Shown: piece after piece, positions 1-5,962 of the stretch
Layout: each line of letters starts with the position of its first letter
Numbering within the stretch: the stretch's first letter is position 1
Assembly (NCBI GenBank): GCA_029821255.1
Contig: JALGTS010000078.1
Coordinates: 1 to 6,177 of the forward strand
From: Candidatus Zipacnadia bacterium
Lineage (GTDB): Bacteria > Armatimonadota > Zipacnadia > Zipacnadales > Zipacnadaceae
DNA: 6,177 nucleotides
Reading direction: 5' to 3'
Notes under the pieces: model-generated
Seen by the model: the letters and a program-made list of their open reading frames with translations, nothing else
What the model was told of the DNA's origin: nothing
Databases searched by the model: none
Made by a program: the position numbers and the translations under genes

Positions 1-161
1 CTACGCGCCACGGTCACCCCTTGCATAAGCACTATCTACAGCATCACGATATTCTGTCCATCTTGTTAAGGCATACGAGTAATCCGAGATTAGGATAGTA
101 TTCGGGAAAACACCGAAATGAATACACTGTTACTCGGTGACTACGGCCTGCTTCAGCCCGG
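1..161. other. 3' flank of the mannosidase gene, no convincing gene
   Basis: This stretch follows the mannosidase stop. It holds a weak terminator-like hairpin (107-139, minus strand). It also holds a minus-strand open stretch running from just after a TAA (130-132) to a TAG whose complement occupies bases 1-3: 42 sense codons with no ATG, GTG or TTG. The hypothetical peptide is rich in aromatic and charged residues (for example TRWTEYRDAVDSAYARG) and I do not recognise it. It could be a gene remnant or chance. No supported CDS, RNA gene or repeat is visible. Confidence 0.3.
107..139 (-). terminator. weak intrinsic terminator candidate after the mannosidase gene
   Basis: Read on the minus strand, CACCGA (139-134) can pair with TCGGTG (116-111), and TTTT (110-107) follows directly. 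The stem is only 6 bp, plus a possible G-T wobble, and the loop is long at about 17 nt. It begins 22 nt beyond the mannosidase stop codon, where a terminator would be expected. The short stem and large loop make it weak. Confidence 0.35.
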
Positions 162-2624
162 TCAGCTTTCAGTGCGCTCCAGCATGTCCAGTTCGGTAGC
201 CTCGCCGTCGGCAAGCAACACTGTCTTTATCTCGTAGGGGGTGAAAAACAGGCGGACCGGCGGCTGATGTGCTATCTGCAGCATCGTGTCGGTCTGTTCG
301 CCGTGAGTTTCGTATGCTCGCAGCACGAGGTTATTACTGTCCTCATGCTGCTTCACTACCTCCACTATCACATTCGCTGCGTCCACATTAGCCAATGAGA
401 AGACCAGTGGCAACGAGCCGGTGTGGGCAGGTTCCTCCCGCACGAGGCTGGGATGATTCAACTGCTGTGCCTGCCGGACAACATCACCCTGCCGCCAATC
501 TCCCTTGTGCGGAAGTAGGGCGTAAGTGAACTGCTGACTTCCCTGATCCGTGAATTCGTAGCGGCGTTTACAATCGGGCTGGCTCGGCTCATGGAAACAG
601 TAAATGGGCGTACGCAACACACTGAGGCGCAACTGACCATCAAGCGCATCATACCCATACTTGGCATCGTTCAGTATGGCTAATCCGGCTTCGGAGTCGT
701 CGGCCAGGCGGCCTGATATGTCGGCCCACTTCTGAGCGGGTTCCTCGCAGCCTGTCTGTGGGCGAACTACATGTCCGTAGGGTACCTCGTAGGTTGCAGT
801 CGGTGCCTCAATAGCAGTTGGGAAAGCAATCTTCAACATCTCATTGTGACCGTGATAATCAACCGTAAGCTTAACATCAATACGGGGCAGCCCCGCATAC
901 AAGCGAATATCCTGGACAAGTGCGGACTCCTTATAGCTCATCGTCACGCGAACACGCAGCCGAACAGGGCCTACCTCCACGACTTCAATCCCGTTCTTAT
1001 CGGCCTGGAAACGGCCGATTTCAGTGCGGAACGAGTCGACGCCATGACTCCAGGTATCGGAAGGGTCGTCAATCACTATAGGCACGTTTGCAGGCCCGGC
1101 AAGCAGGTCCTGCCCCAGCCGTTTATCAAACAGCCGAGTGATATAACCAGTTGCCGGGTCAAACTCAAGGCGATATACATCACTTTCTACGAAGTCGGAG
1201 CCCGCCCTGAACGGTGTGGCCTGAGCATTGCCGGGCTCGGCTTGAGTAGCTTGAAGCACTCGGTAGACCCGATACCCACACGCGGGCAACTCAGCGCGAA
1301 TAAGCAGGCGTATTGTCGTCCCACGACCACTGATGGTGCTGCTCAAAACCTGATACGGGACGGGTTGATTGCGGTCATCCACAACCCACACATTGTCATT
1401 GTGGTTAGGCCAGGTGACCTCCAGCTCCACTACTTCCTCACGCGGCCACGAGAGCGTGTTGTAGATGACAACAGGTCGACCTTCCCCAGCCGTATCAATG
1501 GACTGGGAGATGTGCGTCATCGCTTGCCGTATCGCGCGCCCAGCGATCGTCTCTGCTTCCTGGTACTGCAATATCGCATCATCGCAGGCCGGCCGGATAC
1601 TTGTCCCTGCCAGGATGTCATGGAACTGGTTGAACAGTACCTGCTTCCAGGCATATTCCAGCTCCTGGCGAGGGTATCGTGCACCCACCAAATGACCGGC
1701 CATACCCGACATCTTTTCAGCCTGTAGAAGCATATTCTCAGCCAACCGGTTATGCTTCTTGATGGCCGAAACTGCTGTGTAGCAGCCCCGTGAGTGGTAC
1801 TGCAATTCCTCCTTGACAGTGGGGAGACTCTCTGCATCCTGGCGGATCGCATCAAAGAAGGTATCAGGAGAACTGAAGATGGCGCGCGGACCGTCCGGGG
1901 CTTCATTCACCTTTTGAATACTTCTGATATTGGCTTTCGTAGGTCCCCCTCCGTGATTACCCACCCCGTAAAAGCTCATAGTGTGGCGCAAGCCTCCGAC
2001 CGACTGCTCTGCCGCCTCGTAGATGCGCTGCTCTATTTCATCAGCCTGCGAAAGGTAGTGGCCGGGCATTCGGGCCGCTAAAACGCGGCTGCCGTCGGGA
2101 GCTTGCCACCAAAACAAGTTCGCTGGCAGCTCTTTCTCATCCGGGCCGGGGCGAAAGAAGCAATACTGGCCCATGCCCTGCTTCAAGAATATCTGGGGGA
2201 GTGTTGCAGCATGGCCGAAGGTATCCACGTTGTAGGCAGTCTTGGCTGGCATGCCAAACTTTTCAATGAAATAACGCTGCCCATAAAGACCCTGGCGGAC
2301 CAGCGACTCGCCGCAAGGTATGTTACAGTCGGGCTGAACCCACCATCCACCGACAATACACCAGTTCCCTCGGACCACCAGGCGCTTTATATCGGCAAAG
2401 AGCTCAGGAGCTACTTGCTCAATCCATTGGTAAGTAACCGCACTGCTACGGGTGAAAACAAAATCTGGGGTCTCCTGCGCTCTTTCTACGGCTGACCGGC
2501 ATGTGTCAATTACCTCGTTGCGGCCCTCCTCCCACCGCCACTGCCAGACCGGATCAATATGGCTGTTGCCAACCATATGAACCGTGTACTCAGAAAGATT
2601 CTTCGCAGAGCTTCCGTTGGTCAT
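162..2624 (-). CDS. alpha-mannosidase, glycoside hydrolase family 38
   Basis: This is a retaining, zinc-dependent exo-alpha-mannosidase of family GH38, 820 aa from the chosen start, close to the usual bacterial size. The catalytic domain covers about residues 12-290. Zinc ligands His22 and Asp24 lie in the NSHIDPVWQW motif. The nucleophile is expected to be Asp134 in YNVDTFGHAATLPQ, and the fourth ligand His335 in FNQFHDILAGTS. GVGNHGGGPTK (221-230) and YHSRGCYT (276-283) are also typical of the family. A helical middle domain is followed from about residue 383 (VVIYNTLSWPR) by the C-terminal beta domains. No signal peptide or membrane segment is visible, so it is probably cytoplasmic and acts on imported manno-oligosaccharides or mannosides; linkage specificity cannot be read from the sequence. 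The frame stays open to an ATG at 2714, but the ATG at 2624 has a strong GGAGG seven bases upstream and places HIDPVW near the N-terminus as expected. It is divergent from the sulfatase-like gene. Confidence 0.95.
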   Translation of the reverse strand: MTNGSSAKNLSEYTVHMVGNSHIDPVWQWRWEEGRNEVIDTCRSAVERAQETPDFVFTRSSAVTYQWIEQVAPELFADIKRLVVRGNWCIVGGWWVQPDCNIPCGESLVRQGLYGQRYFIEKFGMPAKTAYNVDTFGHAATLPQIFLKQGMGQYCFFRPGPDEKELPANLFWWQAPDGSRVLAARMPGHYLSQADEIEQRIYEAAEQSVGGLRHTMSFYGVGNHGGGPTKANIRSIQKVNEAPDGPRAIFSSPDTFFDAIRQDAESLPTVKEELQYHSRGCYTAVSAIKKHNRLAENMLLQAEKMSGMAGHLVGARYPRQELEYAWKQVLFNQFHDILAGTSIRPACDDAILQYQEAETIAGRAIRQAMTHISQSIDTAGEGRPVVIYNTLSWPREEVVELEVTWPNHNDNVWVVDDRNQPVPYQVLSSTISGRGTTIRLLIRAELPACGYRVYRVLQATQAEPGNAQATPFRAGSDFVESDVYRLEFDPATGYITRLFDKRLGQDLLAGPANVPIVIDDPSDTWSHGVDSFRTEIGRFQADKNGIEVVEVGPVRLRVRVTMSYKESALVQDIRLYAGLPRIDVKLTVDYHGHNEMLKIAFPTAIEAPTATYEVPYGHVVRPQTGCEEPAQKWADISGRLADDSEAGLAILNDAKYGYDALDGQLRLSVLRTPIYCFHEPSQPDCKRRYEFTDQGSQQFTYALLPHKGDWRQGDVVRQAQQLNHPSLVREEPAHTGSLPLVFSLANVDAANVIVEVVKQHEDSNNLVLRAYETHGEQTDTMLQIAHQPPVRLFFTPYEIKTVLLADGEATELDMLERTES

Positions 2625-2631
2625 AATGCTG

Positions 2632-2636
2632 CCTCC
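2632..2636 (-). promoter_or_regulatory. ribosome binding site fixing the mannosidase start
   Basis: On the minus strand GGAGG lies 7 nt before the ATG at 2624-2622. No comparable Shine-Dalgarno precedes the upstream in-frame ATG at 2714. This is the main reason for choosing the shorter protein. Confidence 0.8.
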
Positions 2637-2651
2637 GTTGGTGATGCAGTA

Positions 2652-2680
2652 GCTATAGCTTTTTGTGCGCAGACTGTCGC
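2652..2680 (-). promoter_or_regulatory. candidate sigma70-type promoter of the mannosidase gene
   Basis: On the minus strand GCGACA (2680-2675, 4 of 6 to TTGACA) is followed after 17 bp by TATAGC (2657-2652, 4 of 6 to TATAAT). Transcription would start near 2645, giving a leader of about 20 nt that contains the GGAGG site. The -10 lies inside a perfect 10-bp palindrome, AGCTATAGCT (2651-2660), a possible operator half or whole site. Neither hexamer is strong; position and spacing are the main support. Confidence 0.4.
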
Positions 2681-2958
2681 GATGGTAATAAATTGCGTAG
2701 AGCAGCGACCCCACCTGTTGCCCTCGCTCCCCGATATCGTGGTCTTCCCGCTGGTCTGTCCGGTATACTTACACTGCTGCGGTGGATATCCTGCCAGTGC
2801 TACCACGACGCATCAGCCACTATTGCATTGCTCTTAGCAGCGGTCGGCCAACCGCCACCTATTTTCGTGATTTGTTAATCAGCTACTTCGCCACGGTGGT
2901 TAGTTGCTCCTGCATCCCCGGGCCGGCGCCAGGATTATCCAAGCAACCTAGCAGCCCA

Positions 2959-2987
2959 TTGACAATGAGCTTACAGCAAGCTATGCT
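2959..2987 (+). promoter_or_regulatory. strong sigma70-type promoter of the sulfatase-like gene
   Basis: A consensus -35 TTGACA (2959-2964) is separated by exactly 17 bp from TATGCT (2982-2987, 4 of 6 to TATAAT). Transcription would begin near 2994, about 44 nt before the preferred GTG start. A second, perfect TATAAT occurs at 3005-3010 but has no good -35 at 16-18 bp; if used it would start near 3017, still upstream of the ribosome site at 3025. The -10 is embedded in a dyad. Confidence 0.6.
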
Positions 2988-2995
2988 TGCCATAA
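2971..2995. promoter_or_regulatory. palindromic candidate operator over the -10 element
   Basis: The dyad has inner arms GCAAGC (2976-2981) and GCTTGC (2985-2990) around a TAT centre, and outer arms TTA (2971-2973) and TAA (2993-2995). Nine of eleven symmetrical base pairs match, centred on base 2983. It covers the -10 (2982-2987) and the end of the spacer, a position where a bound dimeric repressor would block RNA polymerase. LacI- and GntR-type sugar regulators use sites of this size, but no regulator gene lies in the window, so the binding protein is unknown. Confidence 0.45.
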
Positions 2996-3024
2996 CTATG
3001 AGGCTATAATTGATAATGAAGCAT

Positions 3025-3029
3025 GGGAG
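3025..3029 (+). promoter_or_regulatory. ribosome binding site favouring the GTG start at 3038
   Basis: GGGAG lies 8 nt before the GTG at 3038-3040. It overlaps the alternative ATG at 3023, which itself has only a poor purine stretch upstream (GATAATGAAGC). The geometry supports GTG 3038, which puts the first beta strand NLLVIMSD at the very N-terminus as in many cytoplasmic sulfatase-fold proteins. Confidence 0.5.
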
Positions 3030-3037
3030 TAACAATT

Positions 3038-4369
3038 GTGAACTTGCTGGTAATAATGTCAGACAGCTTGCGCCCGGATCAGCTGGGTTGCTATGGAAAT
3101 AACCGGGTAAGGACCCCACATATTGATGCCCTGGCAGACAAGTCGGTAATCTTCACCAATGCTGTAGCCGAGTATCCGATAACTAATCCCGCCCGCACCG
3201 CATTGTTCTGTGGAATTTTCACCTTTATACTGCGGCCGTGGAGCCCCCTCCGAGACGATGATGTCACCCTGGCCCAGATGCTCAGGGATGCCGGTATGTT
3301 CACTGGCGCAATCAGCGATATGGCCATTCCGGCCGCCGAGCATCTGGATCGTGGCTTTGAAAGCTATACTTTCTTAGAGGGGGGTAAAAACTACGGCCCG
3401 CTCCAAGAGGGCATCGAGCCTGACATGAGCGGGACCTGGTTTCCCCCCCATGCTCCCCAGTCTGACATAGATACCTCTCGCTGGCTGCGGATAAACCGGA
3501 AGATATTGACTGAATCCGAAGGCTGCTACTTCCCCGACCTCATTACTCGCAAGGCGCTTGAGTGGCTTGATGCTCACGGCAAGCAAGACTTCTTTCTATG
3601 GCTGGACTACTTCGATCCTCATGAGCCGTGGGATCCGCCAGCCCCCTATAATACTATGTACACCGATGAGCCCACTCCGGTGATTCCCAAGCCCACCGGC
3701 CCATCTTCGGAGTGGATGACTGATGAGCAAAAGCACCGTGTTATAGCTATGTACAACGGCACCATCGCCCAAATTGATGACCAAGTTGGTATAATCATGG
3801 ATAAGCTGGCCCAACTGGGGATTGCCGATGAAACAATTGTGGTGTTTCTCTCAGATCATGGTGAACCGCTGGGCGAGCACGGGATCATCCGCAAGTTCGG
3901 CGTGCCTCTGTATGAAGAGCTTATAAAGATTCCCCTACTAATCTGTGACCCCAGGTACCAGCAGCATGCTCGACGCGTGGACTGCCTTGTCCAAAACGTG
4001 GATTTTATGCCCACGATGCTGGGACTGCTCGGGCTTGATTGCCCTGTCGAACATCATGGCTATGACCTGAGCCCCATTATAAGAGGCAGTGACGACGGAC
4101 CGCGGGAGAAAGTGTTTTCGGGAACTTTCGGGGCGGCACGCGCATGTGTCTTTGACGGAGAATGGAAGTTTATTGACAATCGCGGTGAGAAGCCTAACGA
4201 GCTGTATCATCTGCCTTCGGATCCCGGCGAGTACCGCAACCGCCTGGAAGAAGAGCCAACCCTGGCTCGGCAACTACATCGGGATATCTGGGATTTCCAA
4301 GCCGAAGTAATCTCCAGCACCAGCACCGTGATGAAATGGCTGCTGCGCCGCCCGGATGCCAACTGGTAG
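3038..4369 (+). CDS. sulfatase-like hydrolase with threonine at the formylglycine position
   Basis: This is a sulfatase/alkaline-phosphatase-superfamily hydrolase, 443 aa from GTG 3038 (448 aa if ATG 3023 is used). Numbering is from the GTG. The N-terminal metal motif is SDSLRPDQLGCYG (8-20), with Asp9 the likely ligand and Ser10 where classical members have a second Asp. The active-site segment is YPITNPARTALFCG (46-59): the canonical C/S-x-P-x-R position is Thr49, while Pro51 and Arg53 are kept. DYFDPHEPWDPP (190-201) holds a conserved His195. SDHGEPLGEHG (272-282) gives metal ligands Asp273 and His274, followed by Lys286. The C-terminal subdomain ends normally, with no frameshift or truncation. 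There is no signal peptide, so it is probably cytoplasmic. Without Cys or Ser, conversion to formylglycine is not possible. Threonine nucleophiles are known in phosphoryl-transfer branches of this superfamily, and Thr-type sulfatase-like proteins exist, so sulfate or phosphate ester hydrolysis are both possible. Its mannosidase neighbour suggests a glycan substrate. Confidence 0.9.
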   Translation: MNLLVIMSDSLRPDQLGCYGNNRVRTPHIDALADKSVIFTNAVAEYPITNPARTALFCGIFTFILRPWSPLRDDDVTLAQMLRDAGMFTGAISDMAIPAAEHLDRGFESYTFLEGGKNYGPLQEGIEPDMSGTWFPPHAPQSDIDTSRWLRINRKILTESEGCYFPDLITRKALEWLDAHGKQDFFLWLDYFDPHEPWDPPAPYNTMYTDEPTPVIPKPTGPSSEWMTDEQKHRVIAMYNGTIAQIDDQVGIIMDKLAQLGIADETIVVFLSDHGEPLGEHGIIRKFGVPLYEELIKIPLLICDPRYQQHARRVDCLVQNVDFMPTMLGLLGLDCPVEHHGYDLSPIIRGSDDGPREKVFSGTFGAARACVFDGEWKFIDNRGEKPNELYHLPSDPGEYRNRLEEEPTLARQLHRDIWDFQAEVISSTSTVMKWLLRRPDANW

Positions 4370-4437
4370 GTAGCGTCGGCCGGGCTTTGCCTACCGGCTG
4401 CAATACGACCGTCGGACAGATGCCAATATCAATCACC

Positions 4438-4466
4438 TTGCGCTCAGCTAATAATCCGCTTACAAT
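4438..4466 (+). promoter_or_regulatory. candidate promoter of glnA
   Basis: TTGCGC (4438-4443, 3 of 6) is followed after 17 bp by TACAAT (4461-4466, 5 of 6 to TATAAT). Transcription would start near 4473, leaving a leader of about 100 nt before glnA. I found no GlnR/TnrA-like box (TGTnA-n7-TnACA) and no sigma54 GG-n10-GC element, so nitrogen control through those systems is not supported by this sequence. Confidence 0.4.
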
Positions 4467-4468
4467 AT

Positions 4469-4495
4469 ATCTCCCAGCAGTCCGGGCGGGGAGAT
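4469..4495. promoter_or_regulatory. 7-bp dyad just downstream of the glnA -10
   Basis: ATCTCCC (4469-4475) and GGGAGAT (4489-4495) form perfect inverted arms around a 13-nt centre. The dyad starts at about the predicted transcription start. It could be an operator for a dimeric regulator or a 5' stabilising stem in the mRNA. No T-tract follows, so it is not an intrinsic terminator. The CTCC in the left arm could also pair with the GGAG of the glnA ribosome site at 4566-4569, but that is only a possibility. Confidence 0.35.
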
Positions 4496-4502
4496 CAACA
4501 AT

Positions 4503-4525
4503 CAGAAGCAGGTTCTGCTGAGAAC
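4503..4525 (+). other. overlapping mutually exclusive small hairpins in the glnA leader
   Basis: Three 5-bp stems share bases: CAGAA (4503-4507) with TTCTG (4513-4517), AGCAG (4507-4511) with CTGCT (4515-4519), and GTTCT (4512-4516) with AGAAC (4521-4525). Only one can form at a time. They lie about 50-75 nt before the glnA start. Such overlap can reflect alternative folding, but the stems are short and this may be chance. Confidence 0.2.
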
Positions 4526-4576
4526 AGTGCACCTCGTCGGCGAGCAGTTAATACACTCACCATCTGGAGGAGTGAT

Positions 4577-5914
4577 ATGTCAGCCGCCATAGATAAGCAG
4601 CAAGTGCTGGAACAGGCCAGAGCCAACAATGTCAAGTTCGTTAAGCTGTGGTTTACCGATATCCTGGGCTACTTAAAGAGCTTCGCCATCACCATTGATG
4701 AACTGGAACTATCCTTGGAAGAGGGGCAGGGATTTGACGGGTCATCTATCCAGGGCTTTGCCCGTATTGATGAGAGTGATATGGTCGCGATGCCTGATCC
4801 GACGACTTTCGCAGTACTGCCCTGGCGACCCCAAGATGGAGGAGCAGTAGCACGGATGTTCTGCGATATCTTGCTGCCGGATGGCTCACCTTACGAGTGT
4901 GACCCCCGCTATGTCCTGAAGCGCAACCTGCAACGGGCCGCCGATCTTGGTTACACCTTCTACGTGGGTCCTGAACTGGAATACTTCTACTTCAAAACCA
5001 ATGACACCAACCCACTGGTTCTTGACCAGGCCGGCTATTTTGATATGACCCCACACGACGAGGCCATGGATCTGCGTCGCGAGACCGTTATTGTCTTGGA
5101 GCAGATGGGCATTGGTGTGGAATACAGTCATCATGAGGTTGCCCCCTCTCAGCACGAGATTGACTTGCGCTACACCGATGGACTGAGCATGGCCGATGCC
5201 GCTATGACCTACCGGCTGGTGGTCAAGGAAGTAGCCCTGCGTCATGGTGTTTATGCCACCTTTATGCCTAAACCCCTATTCGCAGAGAACGGCAGCGGCA
5301 TGCATACCCACCAGTCCCTGTTTAGAGGCGAGGAGAATGCCTTTTTTGATCCTGACGACCCTCTGTACTTGTCTGATGTAGCCCGGCAGTACATAGCCGG
5401 GCTGCTCACCCACGCCCCTGAGATAACCCTGGTAACCAACCAATGGGTGAACTCTTACAAGCGACTGGTGCCTGGCTACGAGGCCCCGGTTTACTTGTCT
5501 TGGGCGCTGCGTAACCGCTCTGATCTGATCCGCGTTCCGGCCTACAAGCCAGGACGCGCTAAGGCGATGCGTATTGAGTACCGCTCCCCGGATCCAGCCT
5601 GCAATCCCTACCTGGCCTTTGCGGTGATGTTAGCTGCTGGGCTGGAGGGCATTGAAAACCAGTACGAATGTCCTCCTCCCTGCGAGCGCAATGTCTACGA
5701 AATGTCCCCCGAGGAACGCGAAGAACTGGGCATCGGCTCACTGCCGCCAGACTTACTCACTGCTATCTCGGTAGCTGAAGAAAGCAAGCTACTGAAGAAA
5801 GCCTTGGGCGAGGAAATGCACGGCAAACTCATTGAGAATAAGAAGATTGAATGGGATCGGTACCGTATCCAGGTCACCGACTGGGAGCTGAAGCAATATC
5901 TGCCCGTGCTTTGA
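4577..5914 (+). CDS. glnA: glutamine synthetase type I, GSI-alpha class
   Basis: It catalyses ATP-dependent amidation of glutamate with ammonium to glutamine in the cytoplasm as a dodecamer, the central step of nitrogen assimilation. At 445 aa it matches the short GSI-alpha class. The N-terminal beta-grasp domain (about 15-98) includes FDGSSIQGFARIDESDM (53-69). Asp54 corresponds to the residue that completes the neighbouring active site, and Arg63 sits at the position of the Bacillus glutamine feedback-inhibition arginine (Arg62). In the catalytic domain all expected metal ligands are visible: Glu133 and Glu135 (GPELEYF), Glu187 and Glu194 (EVAPSQHEID), His243 (NGSGMHTHQS) and Glu334 (RIEYRSPD). 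Glu302 lies in VPGYEAPVY, and Arg312, Arg314, Arg319, Arg332 and Arg336 are kept. Tyr374 (RNVYEMS) aligns with the adenylylated tyrosine of GSI-beta, but this class is normally not adenylylated. The start is fixed by GGAGG (4566-4570), 6 nt before the ATG. A peptidase gene follows after 48 bp, probably in the same operon. Confidence 0.97.
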   Translation: MSAAIDKQQVLEQARANNVKFVKLWFTDILGYLKSFAITIDELELSLEEGQGFDGSSIQGFARIDESDMVAMPDPTTFAVLPWRPQDGGAVARMFCDILLPDGSPYECDPRYVLKRNLQRAADLGYTFYVGPELEYFYFKTNDTNPLVLDQAGYFDMTPHDEAMDLRRETVIVLEQMGIGVEYSHHEVAPSQHEIDLRYTDGLSMADAAMTYRLVVKEVALRHGVYATFMPKPLFAENGSGMHTHQSLFRGEENAFFDPDDPLYLSDVARQYIAGLLTHAPEITLVTNQWVNSYKRLVPGYEAPVYLSWALRNRSDLIRVPAYKPGRAKAMRIEYRSPDPACNPYLAFAVMLAAGLEGIENQYECPPPCERNVYEMSPEEREELGIGSLPPDLLTAISVAEESKLLKKALGEEMHGKLIENKKIEWDRYRIQVTDWELKQYLPVL

Positions 5915-5962
5915 ACTCAGCGCCAAACCGATCCTCACCGAAAAGAAACCTGAAGAGACATT

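Larger units (their letters stand above)
2625..3037. other. divergent intergenic region between mannosidase and sulfatase-like genes
   Basis: This region of about 410 bp separates two outward-facing genes. Its edges hold the candidate promoters, one at 2652-2680 for the minus strand and one at 2959-2987 for the plus strand. The middle (about 2690-2955) contains only short overlapping open frames on both strands without ribosome binding sites or family resemblance, so I call no gene there. It also has a few small palindromes: CGATATCG (2732-2739), GGATATCC (2784-2791) and a GC-rich 5-bp stem GCGGT/ACCGC (2840-2855). None is followed by a proper T-tract. Confidence 0.7.

Noticed and set aside
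771..2495. Long plus-strand open frames (up to 318 codons) at 771-1727, 1794-2081 and 2103-2495
   Set aside because: They lie antisense to the well-supported GH38 gene, show no family motifs and lack convincing ribosome sites; they are a by-product of its codon use.
2625..2714. N-terminal extension of the mannosidase to an ATG at 2714
   Set aside because: The extra 30 residues have no family counterpart, lack a Shine-Dalgarno, and would overlap the candidate promoter; ATG 2624 has GGAGG at ideal spacing.
2840..2865. Hairpin GCGGT/ACCGC followed by a TTTT as a terminator
   Set aside because: The stem is only 5 bp, the T-run is displaced by several bases, and no gene ends just upstream.
2559..3009. 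Small plus- and minus-strand open frames in the divergent intergenic region
   Set aside because: They overlap one another in several frames, have no ribosome binding site or recognisable motif, and one is largely antisense to another.
4365..4398. Terminator after the sulfatase-like gene (GGTAGG/CCTACC and GCCGG/CCGGC stems)
   Set aside because: The two stems compete, loops are large and no T-tract follows, so an intrinsic terminator is not supported.
4336..4521. 61-codon plus-strand frame between the sulfatase-like gene and glnA
   Set aside because: It begins inside the sulfatase-like gene in another frame, has no ribosome site and no recognisable homology.
5808..5828. Adenylylation-based regulation of GlnA via the RNVYEMS tyrosine
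   Set aside because: The tyrosine (Tyr374, codon near 5696) is conserved in GSI-alpha enzymes too, and the short length and Arg63 point to the non-adenylylated class.
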